A stretch of 64,000 nt of DNA, from NCBI GenBank assembly GCA_029721515.1, contig CM056567.1, positions 2,906,007-2,970,006 of the forward strand, written 5' to 3'. Shown here piece by piece: positions 9,933 to 21,559 of the stretch (within the stretch, counting starts at the first letter, position 1; every line of letters begins with the position of its first letter). A program made the position numbers and the translations under genes. The notes beneath the pieces are model-generated. The model ran no database searches, was not told the origin of the DNA, and was given only the letters and a program-made list of their open reading frames with translations. This stretch comes from Synanceia verrucosa. Taxonomy: Eukaryota > Chordata > Actinopteri > Perciformes > Synanceiidae.

Positions 9933-11261
9933 CATGAGCTTCATATGAAATAAATGGATTTATTTGATGCGTCCAGGTGACGCAGTATCCGACCCTCTCG
10001 GCACTAAAAGCTCTGCAGCAGCATCAGCTGTGAGAACGTCTGGGGTGTTAAAGCTCACATCTTAAGCGCAGTCATTTCAGTTAAACTACCATTTGTTTTT
10101 GTAAATGTCACTTTGGTTTTTAATGGCTTGTATAATCCCTGTGGAGTCGTGACGCTGCAGACCGGGCCAACGGTGAGGCGAATATGGAAATCACAGAGAC
10201 TGGGGGTAAAAGGCTTTCCTGATATGTTGGGCTGAAGCGCTCCCTGAGGCATTTCCACCTCCCTCTGGCAGTCATCCTCTCCCTTTCCAGCCATGCACTC
10301 TCCTCACTCACTCACTACACTTCTTCCTCTGTTTTGACAGGTTTTATTGTGGCCACATTTTCACCTTGCCGTCTTTTTAAATGCTCCACCTCTGAGTCCA
10401 GTTCTGCTGTAATCTGTCTCTTTATCCACCTCGCTTCCTTTACCTCTTTGTCCTCTCTTCTGTTAGCTCCTCCTGGCTAAAGAAATAGACCTCATCTGCT
10501 CACTTTTTTCTGCTTTGGTTCTTCCTCAGGGATGCCCAATCGCTCACCCTCTTGTCCCCCTCCATTCGTCCAGCAGTGTTTATTTAATCACCGTGGCTGC
10601 ACTCCCTCTATCCATCTCTCATGGACACCCTTTGTATTTGTGTCTGCTTGGTCCTTTCTCCTTTACTTTATCCCTCTTTACTTCCACTCTTCCTCCTCTT
10701 TAGACATCACAGCAACCCCCTCCTCTGTCGTTGGAGCTTTTTAGATCTGAGAGAAAATGTGGGCCACATAGAAGAGAAAGTATATATCGTTACACTTTAG
10801 ACATTTAATTGTTAAATAAAAAGAGGATCTTTACAGGCAGCTCGTAATTATCAGGAGAGATTGATGCTCTCAATGGGCACTTTAATAACCTGGAGAGGAC
10901 AGGGACTGAAAAGAGCAGCATTAAGACACTAATCCCATTCATTTCAACTTCTATATTCATTTTTCTTATGTTAATAATAGCTGCTCAAGGACACGATCAC
11001 TTCAGCAGCGCCGTCTCTTTCATCTTTTCAGTTTCAAAATGAGTTTGTAATGAAATTATATATATCATATCTCAAGTACCTGTGAGAGTAATTTTGGTTA
11101 TGAGGAAAGAGTTGGATGCAACCAGAGCCTTCCATCAGCAGGTTGACACCATGGACACTTAAACAGTGTTCTGCTGTGTCATAATTTAATCTAATTCCTG
11201 ATAATTTAACATTGATAAGTCATAGAGAGCAGGATTAAAGTGGAACGACACCTTTTTATAC
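9933..11261. other. Intergenic, nothing recognised
   Basis: No gene was recognised. The segment 10320-10740 is pyrimidine-rich on the + strand, giving the Ser/Leu/Pro-rich frames there. Confidence 0.55.
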
Positions 11262-12718
11262 GTTAGAGATCAGTGTCTTTGTCTAACTATTAGAGGTCAA
11301 CGTCTTAACTATTAGAGGTCAACGTCTTAACTATTAGAGGTCAACGTCTGAACTTAACTATTAGAGGTCAACGTCTGACCTTAAATATTAGAGATCAACG
11401 TCTGAACTTAACTATTAGAGGTCAACGTATTAACTTAACTATTAGAGGTCAACGTCTGAACTTAACTATTAGAGGTCAACGTCTGACCTTAAATATTAGA
11501 GGTCAACGTCTGAACTTAACTATTAGAGGTCAACGTCTGACCTTAAATATTAGAGGTCAACGTCTGAACTTAACTATTAGAGGTCAACGTCTGACCTTAA
11601 ATATTAGAGATCAACGTCTGAACTTAACTATTAGAGGTCAACGTCTGAACTTAAATATTAGAGGTCAACGTCTGACCTTAAATATTAGAGGTCAACGTCT
11701 GAACTTAACTATTAGAGGTCAACGTATTAACTTAACTATTAGAGGTCAACGTCTGACCTTAAATATTAGAGATCAACGTCTGACCTTAAATATTAGAGAT
11801 CAACGTCTGAACTTAAATATTAGAGGTCAACGTCTGACCTTAAATATTAGAGGTCAACGTCTGAACTTAACTATTAGAGGTCAACGTATTAACTTAACTA
11901 TTAGAGGTCAACGTATTAACTTAACTATTAGAGGTCAACGTCTGACCTTAAATATTAGAGGTCAACGTCTGACCTTAAATATTAGAGGTCAACGTCTGAA
12001 CTTAACTATTAGAGGTCAACGTCTGACCTTAAATATTAGAGGTCAACGTCTGACCTTAAATATTAGAGGTCAACGTCTGAACTTAACTATTAGAGGTCAA
12101 CGTATTAACTTAACTATTAGAGGTCAACGTATTAACTTAACTATTAGAGGTCAACGTCTGACCTTAAATATTAGAGGTCAGCGTCTGAACTTAACTATCA
12201 GAGGTCAGTGTCTAAACTCAGCTATTAGAAGTCAATGTCAGACATTAACTATGAGAGTTCAAAGTCTAACTTTAACTATTAGAGATCAATGTCTAACCCT
12301 TAACGTTGGAAATTAATGTCTAACTTTCCCTTTTAGAGATAGATGTCTGACCATAACTATTAGAGATCAATGTCTAACCTTAACTATTAGAGATCAATGT
12401 CTAACTTTATTAGAGATCAATGTCTAACCTTAACTATTAGAGATCAATGTCTAACTTTATTAGAGATCAATGTCTAACTTTAAGGATTATAAGTCAATGC
12501 CTAACCTTAACTATTAGAAGTCAGTGTCTAACTTTAACTATTAGAGATCAATATCTGACCATAACTATTAGAGGTCAGTGTCTAACTTTAACTATTAGAG
12601 ATCAATATCTGACCATAACTATTAGAGGTCAGTGTCTAACTTTAACTATTAGAGATCAATGCCTAACCTTGACTATTAGAAGTCAATGTCTAATCTTAAC
12701 TATTAATCTTACCTTTTA
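11262..12718. repeat. 27-bp minisatellite rich in AGGTCA
   Basis: About 50 tandem units of a TTAGAGGTCAACGTCTGA-type sequence with a basic period of 27 bp (the first few are about 22 bp). Units to about 12190 are homogeneous and come in three interleaved types: TCTGAACTTAACTAT, TCTGACCTTAAATAT and TATTAACTTAACTAT. After 12190 the units are diverged, mostly AGATCAATGTCTAAC. Because 27 is a multiple of three, the array gives a spurious open frame with a nine-residue repeat at 12447-12719. It is not a CRISPR array: there are no unique spacers and the context is eukaryotic. Confidence 0.95.
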
Positions 12719-12732
12719 GGACGCCCCTTGCC

Positions 12733-12770
12733 CCGTCCAAAGGTAATCCACTCCACCTACCAACACCTGG
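12733..12770 (+). repeat. Teleost dispersed repeat fragment
   Basis: CCGTCCAAAGGTAATCCA followed by CCACCTACCAACACC matches what I recall as the continuation of the repeat at 9858-9932. It abuts the end of the 27-bp minisatellite. Confidence 0.45.
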
Positions 12771-15700
12771 ACTGAGGTTCTTTTGTTCAGCACCTCTGTC
12801 TCTCCATCACGTTTGTTATTGTAATCTATTACTTCCAGCCTGTATGGTGTTGGACTCTGCTGCACCACCCACTCTGCCTCCTTCATCCCCTACATCATTC
12901 ACGGCACCATTGACAGGGAGAACACTTTGTAGCTCCACAGGGTCGGTTGTCGGCATCCCCCTTTCCTCTCTCAAGGCTACTTTCAAGCCTTGTGTGTCTG
13001 ATGACAGTAATGTATGCTGGTTCTCCCCCCGGGCCTCCATGGACCTGCCTCCCTTCCTCTCCTCTTCCTCCTGGGACTTCCTTGATGTTGTGGGAGCTGA
13101 GGCCTGTTGACTACCCCCCACCCATCTATTTGTAATATGTTGATTCCCATCCTCTCGCTTCTGTTAGGGGTTAATGTCTTCTCTCCTGAACCTGAAAGGG
13201 AATATAGTCAAATATACCCTCATAAAACAGAATCCGAATAATGCCAAGATTACATTCCTGCCCCTAAAATTGGATTATGTGACAATGGGATGATCTGGAT
13301 TATGAAAAGGTGGCACAAATCGGATGAGTCTCTTTTTTTATTCATCAGTGTCCCACAAAAAGCTGCGTAAATGTGAAGTTCAGGGAACTGAAATGTATTT
13401 GGGCTTAAAATCCTTCAACCTGTCAGCCACATCCCATCACTATATCTGTCTCTTTCCAGTCATTTAACCTGCTTTCTATCTGCTCACGCTCACACAGAAA
13501 TACATCATTTCAGGAGTACAGGCACTTGACGGTACGTTAATAATAGACTACAGTATATCAGCATCAAAATACACTTTGAAAAGTGTGACATCTCCATCGT
13601 AACTGAATATTTCAGGTAGTAAAACTCAAATGTGAGCGGATGCTCTCTGCGCTGCATATTAGATTTGTGTCTGAGATGGAGATAAGATTCTCACATTTAA
13701 TCCCACTTCACGGTGGTTTCACCTGCTGACAATATAGCTGACATTTTTTACTTTATAACCTGATGGACAAACACACACCTTTCTGTCTCTACGTTGCCAT
13801 GGCTACGGAACTTAATCACAACAAAGGCATTATTCATGCCTGTAAAGGGAGCTAAGGGTGCTCGTTTCATTGTGCTCCACCACAAATTGAAGTTTACTCT
13901 CATTAGCAGACGACTTGTCAGTCTCCTGTGTGATTGTAGCCACAGATGCACTGCAAAAAAACAAAAACAAAACAAACATCTTAGCATGCTGGAGACTCCA
14001 AAGCAAATCTATTTCATCTTCTTGTCAGCCGGTCGTCATGTCAGGCTTGTCTGCCGTGACACGATCAGCTGCCGTCGCCAACAATTTGTACGACTGGCGT
14101 GCACAAAGAGAGAGAGGAGCGGCGTTTGTAGCTGCTGGCTGTTAGCGAGCGAACCAGATGGCCTGTTGGTATCTATGTTAAACACTGAGGATAAATGTTT
14201 GCAGAAGAAGAGAAGAGTAATGGTGGTGTCTTTTTCCCTTCCTTTATTTTTCTCATATCTCTGTGCTCTCTCTTGTGTCGCTGTGTTTGTCCTCTAAATT
14301 GAATCAGACTGACACAGATAAGTAACTGTACCTCAATGCAAACACACAGCGCATACATGCACACACTGATACTGAGCTTTAAAGTGTAACTTTGATGAGC
14401 TGGACCTTATTTTTCTTGTTTTTGTGTCTAATGGTCCAGTACTGATGGAGAAGCTGCAGCTGCTAAAGAGGCTGTAATGAGATCATTTGGGTCAACCTGC
14501 AGCATCAGTTTACATCCACTAAAAGTTCTGGTTCCTGCCTCTGACAGGCTCAGATTGTTATTAGAAGAGTCTGACATTATGGAAAGAAGCCTACAGAGAA
14601 ATAAAAGCTTACTGTAAGGTTTAAACTGACACTACAGGTTGACCCAAACGATCACATTACTGCCTGTTTAGCTGCTGCAGCTTGAACAAATTTCAGATAT
14701 CATTTTTTTCTCTGTTTGACACAAAAACACGGGAAAACCGTTCATGTTCAGTCTTAAATGAGAGTTTTTTTTGGCTGAAAAATTCTCCTTTAATGACATG
14801 CATGGATACAATCAGACACCTTCGGGGAAACCTGACTCATCTCTCGGTATCTTGGGTAAATCTGTCTGGCAGAAGTTGAATTTGGCAGAGCAGCTCCTCC
14901 ACGGTGAATAAAACCCAAACTAATGGGTTCATCTCTTCCTTCAACTCCTCTTTCCTCCTCATTTGTTCTCTCTCTCTCCCCTCCTTCCTCCTCCTCCTCA
15001 TACTGTTTTTCCTTCTCTGTCGACCCTCTCGGACATCCCCCTCCTTACCTGCACAGATGGTTTCAGTGACTCCTCTGAGTCTTAATTATTCTGTCAATTA
15101 CTGCGGGAAAATGTGCAATTAAAGTGGACACTTATTTTGTGCCGCATGGCTCCATATTTATTATGGTTACACCTGATTTCAGGGGCTCTGGAGTCTATTT
15201 CGGTGCACCATGCCAGCTTTTCTGTCGCCTCTGGGCATGTGTGAGGGACATCTTGGGGGAATTATTGCATTTATTTCCCTAATCTTTTTCTCTGTTGGGT
15301 TCCTACTAATGGATGAAATAGTATTGTGAGCATATGGCTGATGAGAGTGTCATATATCTTTCTGGATTGCTGATGAAATAGGAAAGCACATTGATCTGTG
15401 CATCTCACTCAGAGCTCATTGCTGGCTTCACAGAGCATTTCCTCACGGGAATGAGTTTGTCAAATCACAACCAAACACTTATGTGCTGCGTTAATCCGTT
15501 GGAGTACTGTTGTGCTCTAACCTTTGAGTCCGCGGCGCCGCCTCGGCTCTTCATTACGACGCCTTAATCCTGACAGCGACACTCCACAAGCAGGGCGAAG
15601 CAAGCAGGAGGCCTCGCTCCAGATAAAAAAGCCCAAAGGCTGTGACAGGTGAGGTAGACCTGTAGTAGGACAATCTAGATTAGCATCCAGCGGCATCACA

Positions 15701-17483
15701 CCCACAGAAAGAGAAAAGGGAGGATGTGAAGGAGATGCTTGGCTGGCGAGGAGAGGGGGAAGATGAAAAAAAGAAGTGGGAGGAAAGGGAAGAAACAGGA
15801 AGGAATATGAGTGAAAGATTAATAGGCAGAAGACGGAGGATGGAGGATGGTGGTGGAGTAGCGGTGAAGGGCCCATGGCGCCACTTTGAGTCGTCCCGAC
15901 CAATGAGGACATGGATGCCGAGAGGCCTCGTTCACAGCAGGCAGCTGCCAGCACATTAAACCTCTCTCGTCTTTCCTGCTCCGCCGCTTCCTTTTGCTGA
16001 GATTGCACGTTGCTTATTATGAATTGTTTATTTTATTGGGGGTTGGGTTATTGCCTTAGTGTGAAGCTGCTGTCTCTGCTTGTAAATGAGATCCTGGATC
16101 AGAGTGGAAGTGACTCGGATGAAAGAAACAGGTTAATTAAAATAAGAAATAATATTGGAAAAAAAATCCCCTTTTCTTTTCCTCTCCATCTGAAAGCTGG
16201 AAGCTTCCTCCTCCTGCTTATTAATGTTAAAAGTAGGTAGGACTGGAACTCCTCTGGTTCTGTATCAGTCTAACAGAAAATGATCCTACTTCTCTCTGAA
16301 TTTATTCCTTGAGTAAACATTATAAACAAGAATTTATGGTCTCAGTCTCTAGTTTCAAGTCTTCTTCAATTAAGTTAAGAATTAAGGTGAGGCTACCTGC
16401 TGATCGACAGGTCAAGAGTTGTTTCCATCTCCAAACTTTCACAGTATGTTTTAATTTCATCAGATATAATTATAACCCTTTTGGTTGTTTAAAAATGTCT
16501 TATTCAGCCCTCCGTTGTACTTCCCTTATTTCTGGCTGTGAAATAAAGATGGAGTCGACCAAAAACTTAGATGACAAGGGCCAAAAACCAAGATGGTGAC
16601 CACCAAAAACCAAGATGTAGCCTAGACGGCTAGAGGAGGACACTCCTTCTGTAGATATGAAGGGCTCATGCTAAGCTAACAGAGACACAACCATTTTTAT
16701 TTCAGCTGATTAAGCACTAAAATGAGTTAATTACTGTCATATTCCATTTCTGCTGATATTAATGTCCCACACTGTTTCTTTAAGGAACAGAAACAATCAG
16801 TGAGTGTTTATTTCCCGTCGATCAGAAGTCTTTGGCTTCAGTCGCTGATCGGCAGGTTGACGGGGTCAAACATTCAGTCTGGACTGTCACTAGTGAAGGG
16901 AAGAAGGAAAATGCAATCGCACTCTGATGATTCAGTTAATGGGAAGCGTGAAGCGCAGCGGGGGAAACTTATCAGCGGCGTGATGTAATGTTTACCGCCT
17001 TTTTAATTAATTATGAAAATTAGCCGAAGCGGTAGGCACGCTGAGCAGGGAAATCAGATCTTGACGCTTATCGCAGCCTTGCAGCCTCCCAGCACGCCGT
17101 TTAAATGACATCACACACAAACACACTTTAACACAGCGACACACTGAAAAGCTGCAAACACAAATTATCATGAAGTTCACTGACAGACATTAATGTATGC
17201 CATCATTAAAAACACACACAGTGCTACAGAAAAAAATGCTATTGATTGGACAGTTTTCCAAGGTGTGAATAAAATTAGATTTTTGCCCTTTGATCCTTGA
17301 ATGATGACAGAGCACCGTTCATTATATTCATCTGTCAAAGTGAACTGCAAACCTGAGCACTGAGCCTGATCTATATTTGAAAGCACTGATCTGGAAAATC
17401 AAGTAGAAATAAAAGATATGCAGAAAGTAACACAAACAAGTGATTACTCCGGTGGCTGATGTGATTTCCATGGTGTTGGTTTA
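12771..17483. other. Intergenic, nothing recognised
   Basis: No exon, RNA gene or repeated family could be supported over these 4.7 kb. Frames such as 12844-13110 (+), 13794-14297 (+) and 15517-16008 (-) are low-complexity or lack motifs. Confidence 0.5.
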
Positions 17484-17720
17484 AGATAACATAAGATGAG
17501 ATAAAGTAGTCCTTTGCATCGTTCCGTGGATCAAGCAGCACGAAAAATAATCAATAAAAAAAGTCTAAATAAGCAACAAACCTGGTGTAGTATTTCACAG
17601 GGAGTAGTAGAAATTAATAGAAGTAGTAGAATAGTCAAATTAATAGATAAAAATATTGCACATGGCAGGAGAGATTTTCTTATTGCACATTGTGTTGTTA
17701 TCCAGTGTTAAAGGAGAGGT
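17484..17720 (+). repeat. Dispersed repeat family 1, diverged copy
   Basis: Begins AAGATAACATAAGATGAGAT, continues with AAGTAGTCCTTTGCAT, AAAGTCTAAATAAGCAACAA and CTGGTGTAGTATTTCACA, and ends in an AT-rich part with two TATTGCACAT-like motifs. Several landmarks match the copy at 3925-4085, but the centre has changed. Confidence 0.5.
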
Positions 17721-17794
17721 TGTTTTTGCAGACTTCTAAACCCTCCTTGTTTCAGTTTGTGGTGTTTATCGTCAGCCGTGCAGCACTACACACT

Positions 17795-17865
17795 AAGTTG
17801 AGTCACTTTCCGTTACTAACGCCGTTACTTTTGACAGTAACTAATACTTTAAGGCATTCCTTTAA
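17795..17865. repeat. Probable fragment of a CCGTTAC/GTAACTA teleost repeat
   Basis: GAGTCACTTTCCGTTACTAA, CGCCGTTACTTTTGACAG and TAACTAATACTTT resemble a dispersed element I recall from fish genomes. A single partial copy is seen here. Confidence 0.4.
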
Positions 17866-20800
17866 AAATAAATAAAATAAATAAACAGGTTTATGAATTC
17901 ACGCTTTTATTCATGCTCTCAGATGTCTCTGTGGATGGGGGGACATGTCCCCTTCAGATTCATAGAGACAATGATCCGTCAACCCACTTTCCAGCATAAA
18001 GAGACAAATATTGCCAGTAAAACGGAGCATTAATGTCACTGCAGCAGCACTGGGAGCCTGGTGTTTGTGTGTTTAGACTCATGGTGCATTCAAGATGTTG
18101 GAATTTCCAAGCTCCAAGACAGAATTTAAATCAGAACCTCCCATGAAGTCGGATCTCCAACTCAGAAAGTCTTTGAGGTTATGATGATCTGAGCCAGAAA
18201 AGCCATCATAGATTTGTGTTCTCTGTTTTGTTTTCTCGTCAGGTTAGAGTGGTAATTCCTCCCTGTGCTGCATTTTGGTTTGTTTAATAGACTGTTTTGT
18301 TGATACTTTGCTGAGTCGTGCATTTGAGTTCAGTCTGTCCAAGTTAAGGCAACAGGCAGAATCCAATATTCCACCTTGGAACAGAACCTGCTCTGTTCCT
18401 GTCATCTGCAGCCGGATTAGAGAGCAGGTTTTCTGAGATGCTGCACTGCCAAGTTGGATTTGTTTGAGGGAAAGTGGTGCACAAGACAAAACGTGGACAA
18501 GAGGGAACTTGGGCTCAAAGGACGGGAGCCAAGAGACATGAGGCGTCCACTGGGGGGAGGTGGGATTAGCCGGAGTAGCTGAGACACACCAATGATAGGA
18601 CCAGATCTGTCTGTCCAGCAGGGCCGGTTTACAGGGTCTAGATGAACGAGGCCCAGCACCTGATCTCATCGTTTCCTACGTGAGTTTCTTCTCAAAAGCT
18701 GGACTTTAAACGAGCTGAATGATACTGGAGACAGCATACGTCACCAACACGAGCTATGTTAGCTTTATTAGCTAAACACATCGTAGCTTCAGAGCATTTT
18801 ACAACCAGCTGAGACTTTTTTGACTTTTGATTCATCAAGTCAAACAGGATCAGAAGAATATTAGTCCGTAGCGTATCTGACTACTACTACTACTACATAT
18901 TGTTTCTGAAATTAGGTCCCATGGTGTCAGGAAGGGGTGGGACTTCATCTCTATTGCGTAGGTAAATTAACAAATATTATCACAGAAAATATTTCCCACA
19001 TCAAACATCCAGAGAACTGTTTGACACACAAAATCGAGTGGTCTGTCCTTAAAAATATTGAATATATAGATGACTTTTTACAGTTTTCTGTCTTCTTTCT
19101 GTCCTTGAACATCACATGCAGTGCCTAATTGTTTATATTTATCATATTTAAAACTGTTTCTGTAACGTTACTTAATAACCTTAGTCATGTTTGTCGTCAA
19201 AGCCGCAGTCTGCAGAGACTCTTTTCCTCCTGTTTGTTTTCCGATCATAAAGCCGACATGCTCCTGCTGTCTGGTCCAGTGATTCTCACTCTGGGAACAG
19301 AAGTAGGTCCTTCACCTCCTCTTCTCCACAGCACCTCCTGTTTTCAGCTCCACTGCTTCACAGAGTCTCACTGATGGACTGTTATGAATTTGCATTGCAT
19401 AATCTTACTCCCAACCAGATATTGAGAGCAAGCACCGCTATTAATCATGGAATTATTAGAAATTTATGCAGGGATAAATAATAAATGAACAAATAAAGTA
19501 GGTGGCCTCGGCGTAAAGCAGTAATTCATTTGGTTGATTGGCCTTGTGAGGCGCTGTCATCGCGCCCCATGCTGTTCTGATTTAACACAATGTTTCCCTC
19601 GCAAGACATTACATTCCCCTTCTTTTTACTTCTCTGTGCATTATGTTTTCTTTTTACAGTGCAGATGCTTTGTTGCAAGGCGTAATCCCCATAAGTCCGC
19701 TGTGGCAGCACGCTGCTCAACACAAGCGCCGTATATATATATATGCATCTTATGTGATACGGTCTCGACATTCATTTTCCTGCATGTTGCTTCAAGGGCT
19801 CCCAGTGGAATAGACTCCCTGTATCTGTGACTGAAATCACAGAGGAGAGAGAACAAAACAGCAACGAGGAAAAAGATGGGAGGGGAGCAATTAAACGAGT
19901 GCTGGAATGTGAAAGTGAGAAGGATGTGGAGCTGTGAAGGAGGAGAGGGTGGGGGTGCATGCTATTAGCGATGCCGGCGTCACGTTACGGCACAGCAGAG
20001 TTCGTAAAGTGGCGAGATAACTCTCAGCTGAGGCCGACGTTGCCGCCATCGCTAACATGGTGAGCTGCTGTTGCTGTTGCCTTTATGCAGCTGTGCACAT
20101 TCATCTTTGTCCGGCTCGTTGGCGGCATGTTGTATATGTCGAGGACCAGGACCAGGTTCTGTAAGAGGCCTCGGCTGCTCCTGCAGGACCTCAAGGAGGC
20201 GAGATTAATTCTGGCGTCTGAGGAGTTTGTTTTTCTGCTCCCTCGCCCCTTCGTCTGGCCCCCTTTGGTCTTTGGTGACGGCCTCTTTGTTGAGGTCTGC
20301 TGTCTCATCGGCAGTCTTGTCAGGAAGGACAGAGGGAAGAGAGGGAGGAGGTAGGAAGAGCTGTACCAGGATCGTCTGCACTCCAGCCAGAGAAAGTAAA
20401 GGGATGATGCTCCATCCCCGGGCTCAGACACTCTTGTCTAATGCAAACTGAATTTAGATTACAATTTTTTTCTGACAACTCGATAAAAAGCACACGTCAG
20501 GCCCTCCAGATGTAACACCTTGCTGGGTGTGTGTCAGGGGTGGCGTACAAACTGTAGACATATAACTGAGGTTCACCCATGGAAGTGAAGGCTGACGCTG
20601 CGTTCGCAGACAAGACGGAGGCGGTGAAAGCAGATGTAAAGTAGCTGTTAGTTACAGCCCATTAGGAGACATTTCGGCTCAGGTCGTGATGAAGGAACAA
20701 CACAGTGCTGCAGCTCTTTCCAGTATGTGCAGCACGTACTGACAGAGGACGAGTGACCTCTACGTTTCATGTTCAGTCTCACCTTTTCCTTTTTTTTTGT

Positions 20801-21519
20801 CTTTACTCTGCAGACATTATCACCTACCCCGCCGTAGTAAAGGTGGGCTGTAACCGCTCGTGATTTTACACAGCGAGGCTGGCGGTTAAAAAAAGGAAGG
20901 GTGGAATCACTCCCCCAGCGGGGGTGAAACTACCGACCAATCACAGAATTACAGCACCCGAAGGAGCGCGACCCGTCTCCTGCTTTCCCTCCCTCTAGTT
21001 TTATTTTTTAAACTCTCGCCGTCTCTCCTCTCTTGGTCTTTGCTGCCTGATTCCAGTGATGCTGATAAATGGTGGCCCAGTTTGTCCCTCTCCACCCTCC
21101 ACCCTCCCTCCTCCCCAGCAATCCTGCTAGTGAAATTACCCACTGGTTACTATAGAGACGTGTTTATAAATGCGGTTTATGACTCCCTTTCTGCCCTTTC
21201 TCTCGCTGTGTTTACCTCCTCCTTCCCTCCCCGACATCTTTCTTTTTCCTTTATTTCTGTCTCACTGCTCCCTTCTCTTGGCCTCTCCTCTCTGTCGAAA
21301 TCTCATTATTTCGTTAATTTCGTCGGCCTGGGCCGCCATCAATGTGACTCGCTATGCAAGTCTCATCGAACAGAATTAATACCTAATTTACTTCAATTCT
21401 CAAACGGGCTCCACTCTGTCAGCTTCCCAATCTGGGTGTATACAACACGTCGCTTTTTTATCCTATCATAAGTAGATGTAGGGCTCTTCTTTATGATAAA
21501 GCTTCTGTGTGGGTATTTG

Positions 21520-21520
<1 letters not shown>
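17866..21520. other. Intergenic, nothing firmly recognised
   Basis: No gene could be supported. The stretch 18085-18180 (GTGCATTCAAGATGTTGGAA...AGTCGGATCTCCAACTC) may be a decayed DNA-element fragment. The segment 20024-20430 has long frames on both strands and no domain. Pyrimidine-rich tracts lie at 21180-21300. Confidence 0.45.

Positions 21521-21553
<33 letters not shown>
21521..21553. repeat. (CA)n microsatellite
   Basis: About 16 uninterrupted CA units, followed by a short TATATA stretch. Confidence 0.97.

Positions 21554-21559
<6 letters not shown>

Noticed and set aside
11262..12718. CRISPR-like regularly spaced repeats
   Set aside because: Units are contiguous with no unique spacers, and the surrounding sequence is vertebrate. 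The same applies to the arrays at 50351-51237 and 55312-58395.
12447..12719. Open frame encoding a nine-residue repeat (LTLTIRDQ-like)
   Set aside because: It is the translation of the 27-bp minisatellite; the period is a multiple of three, so one frame stays open without selection.
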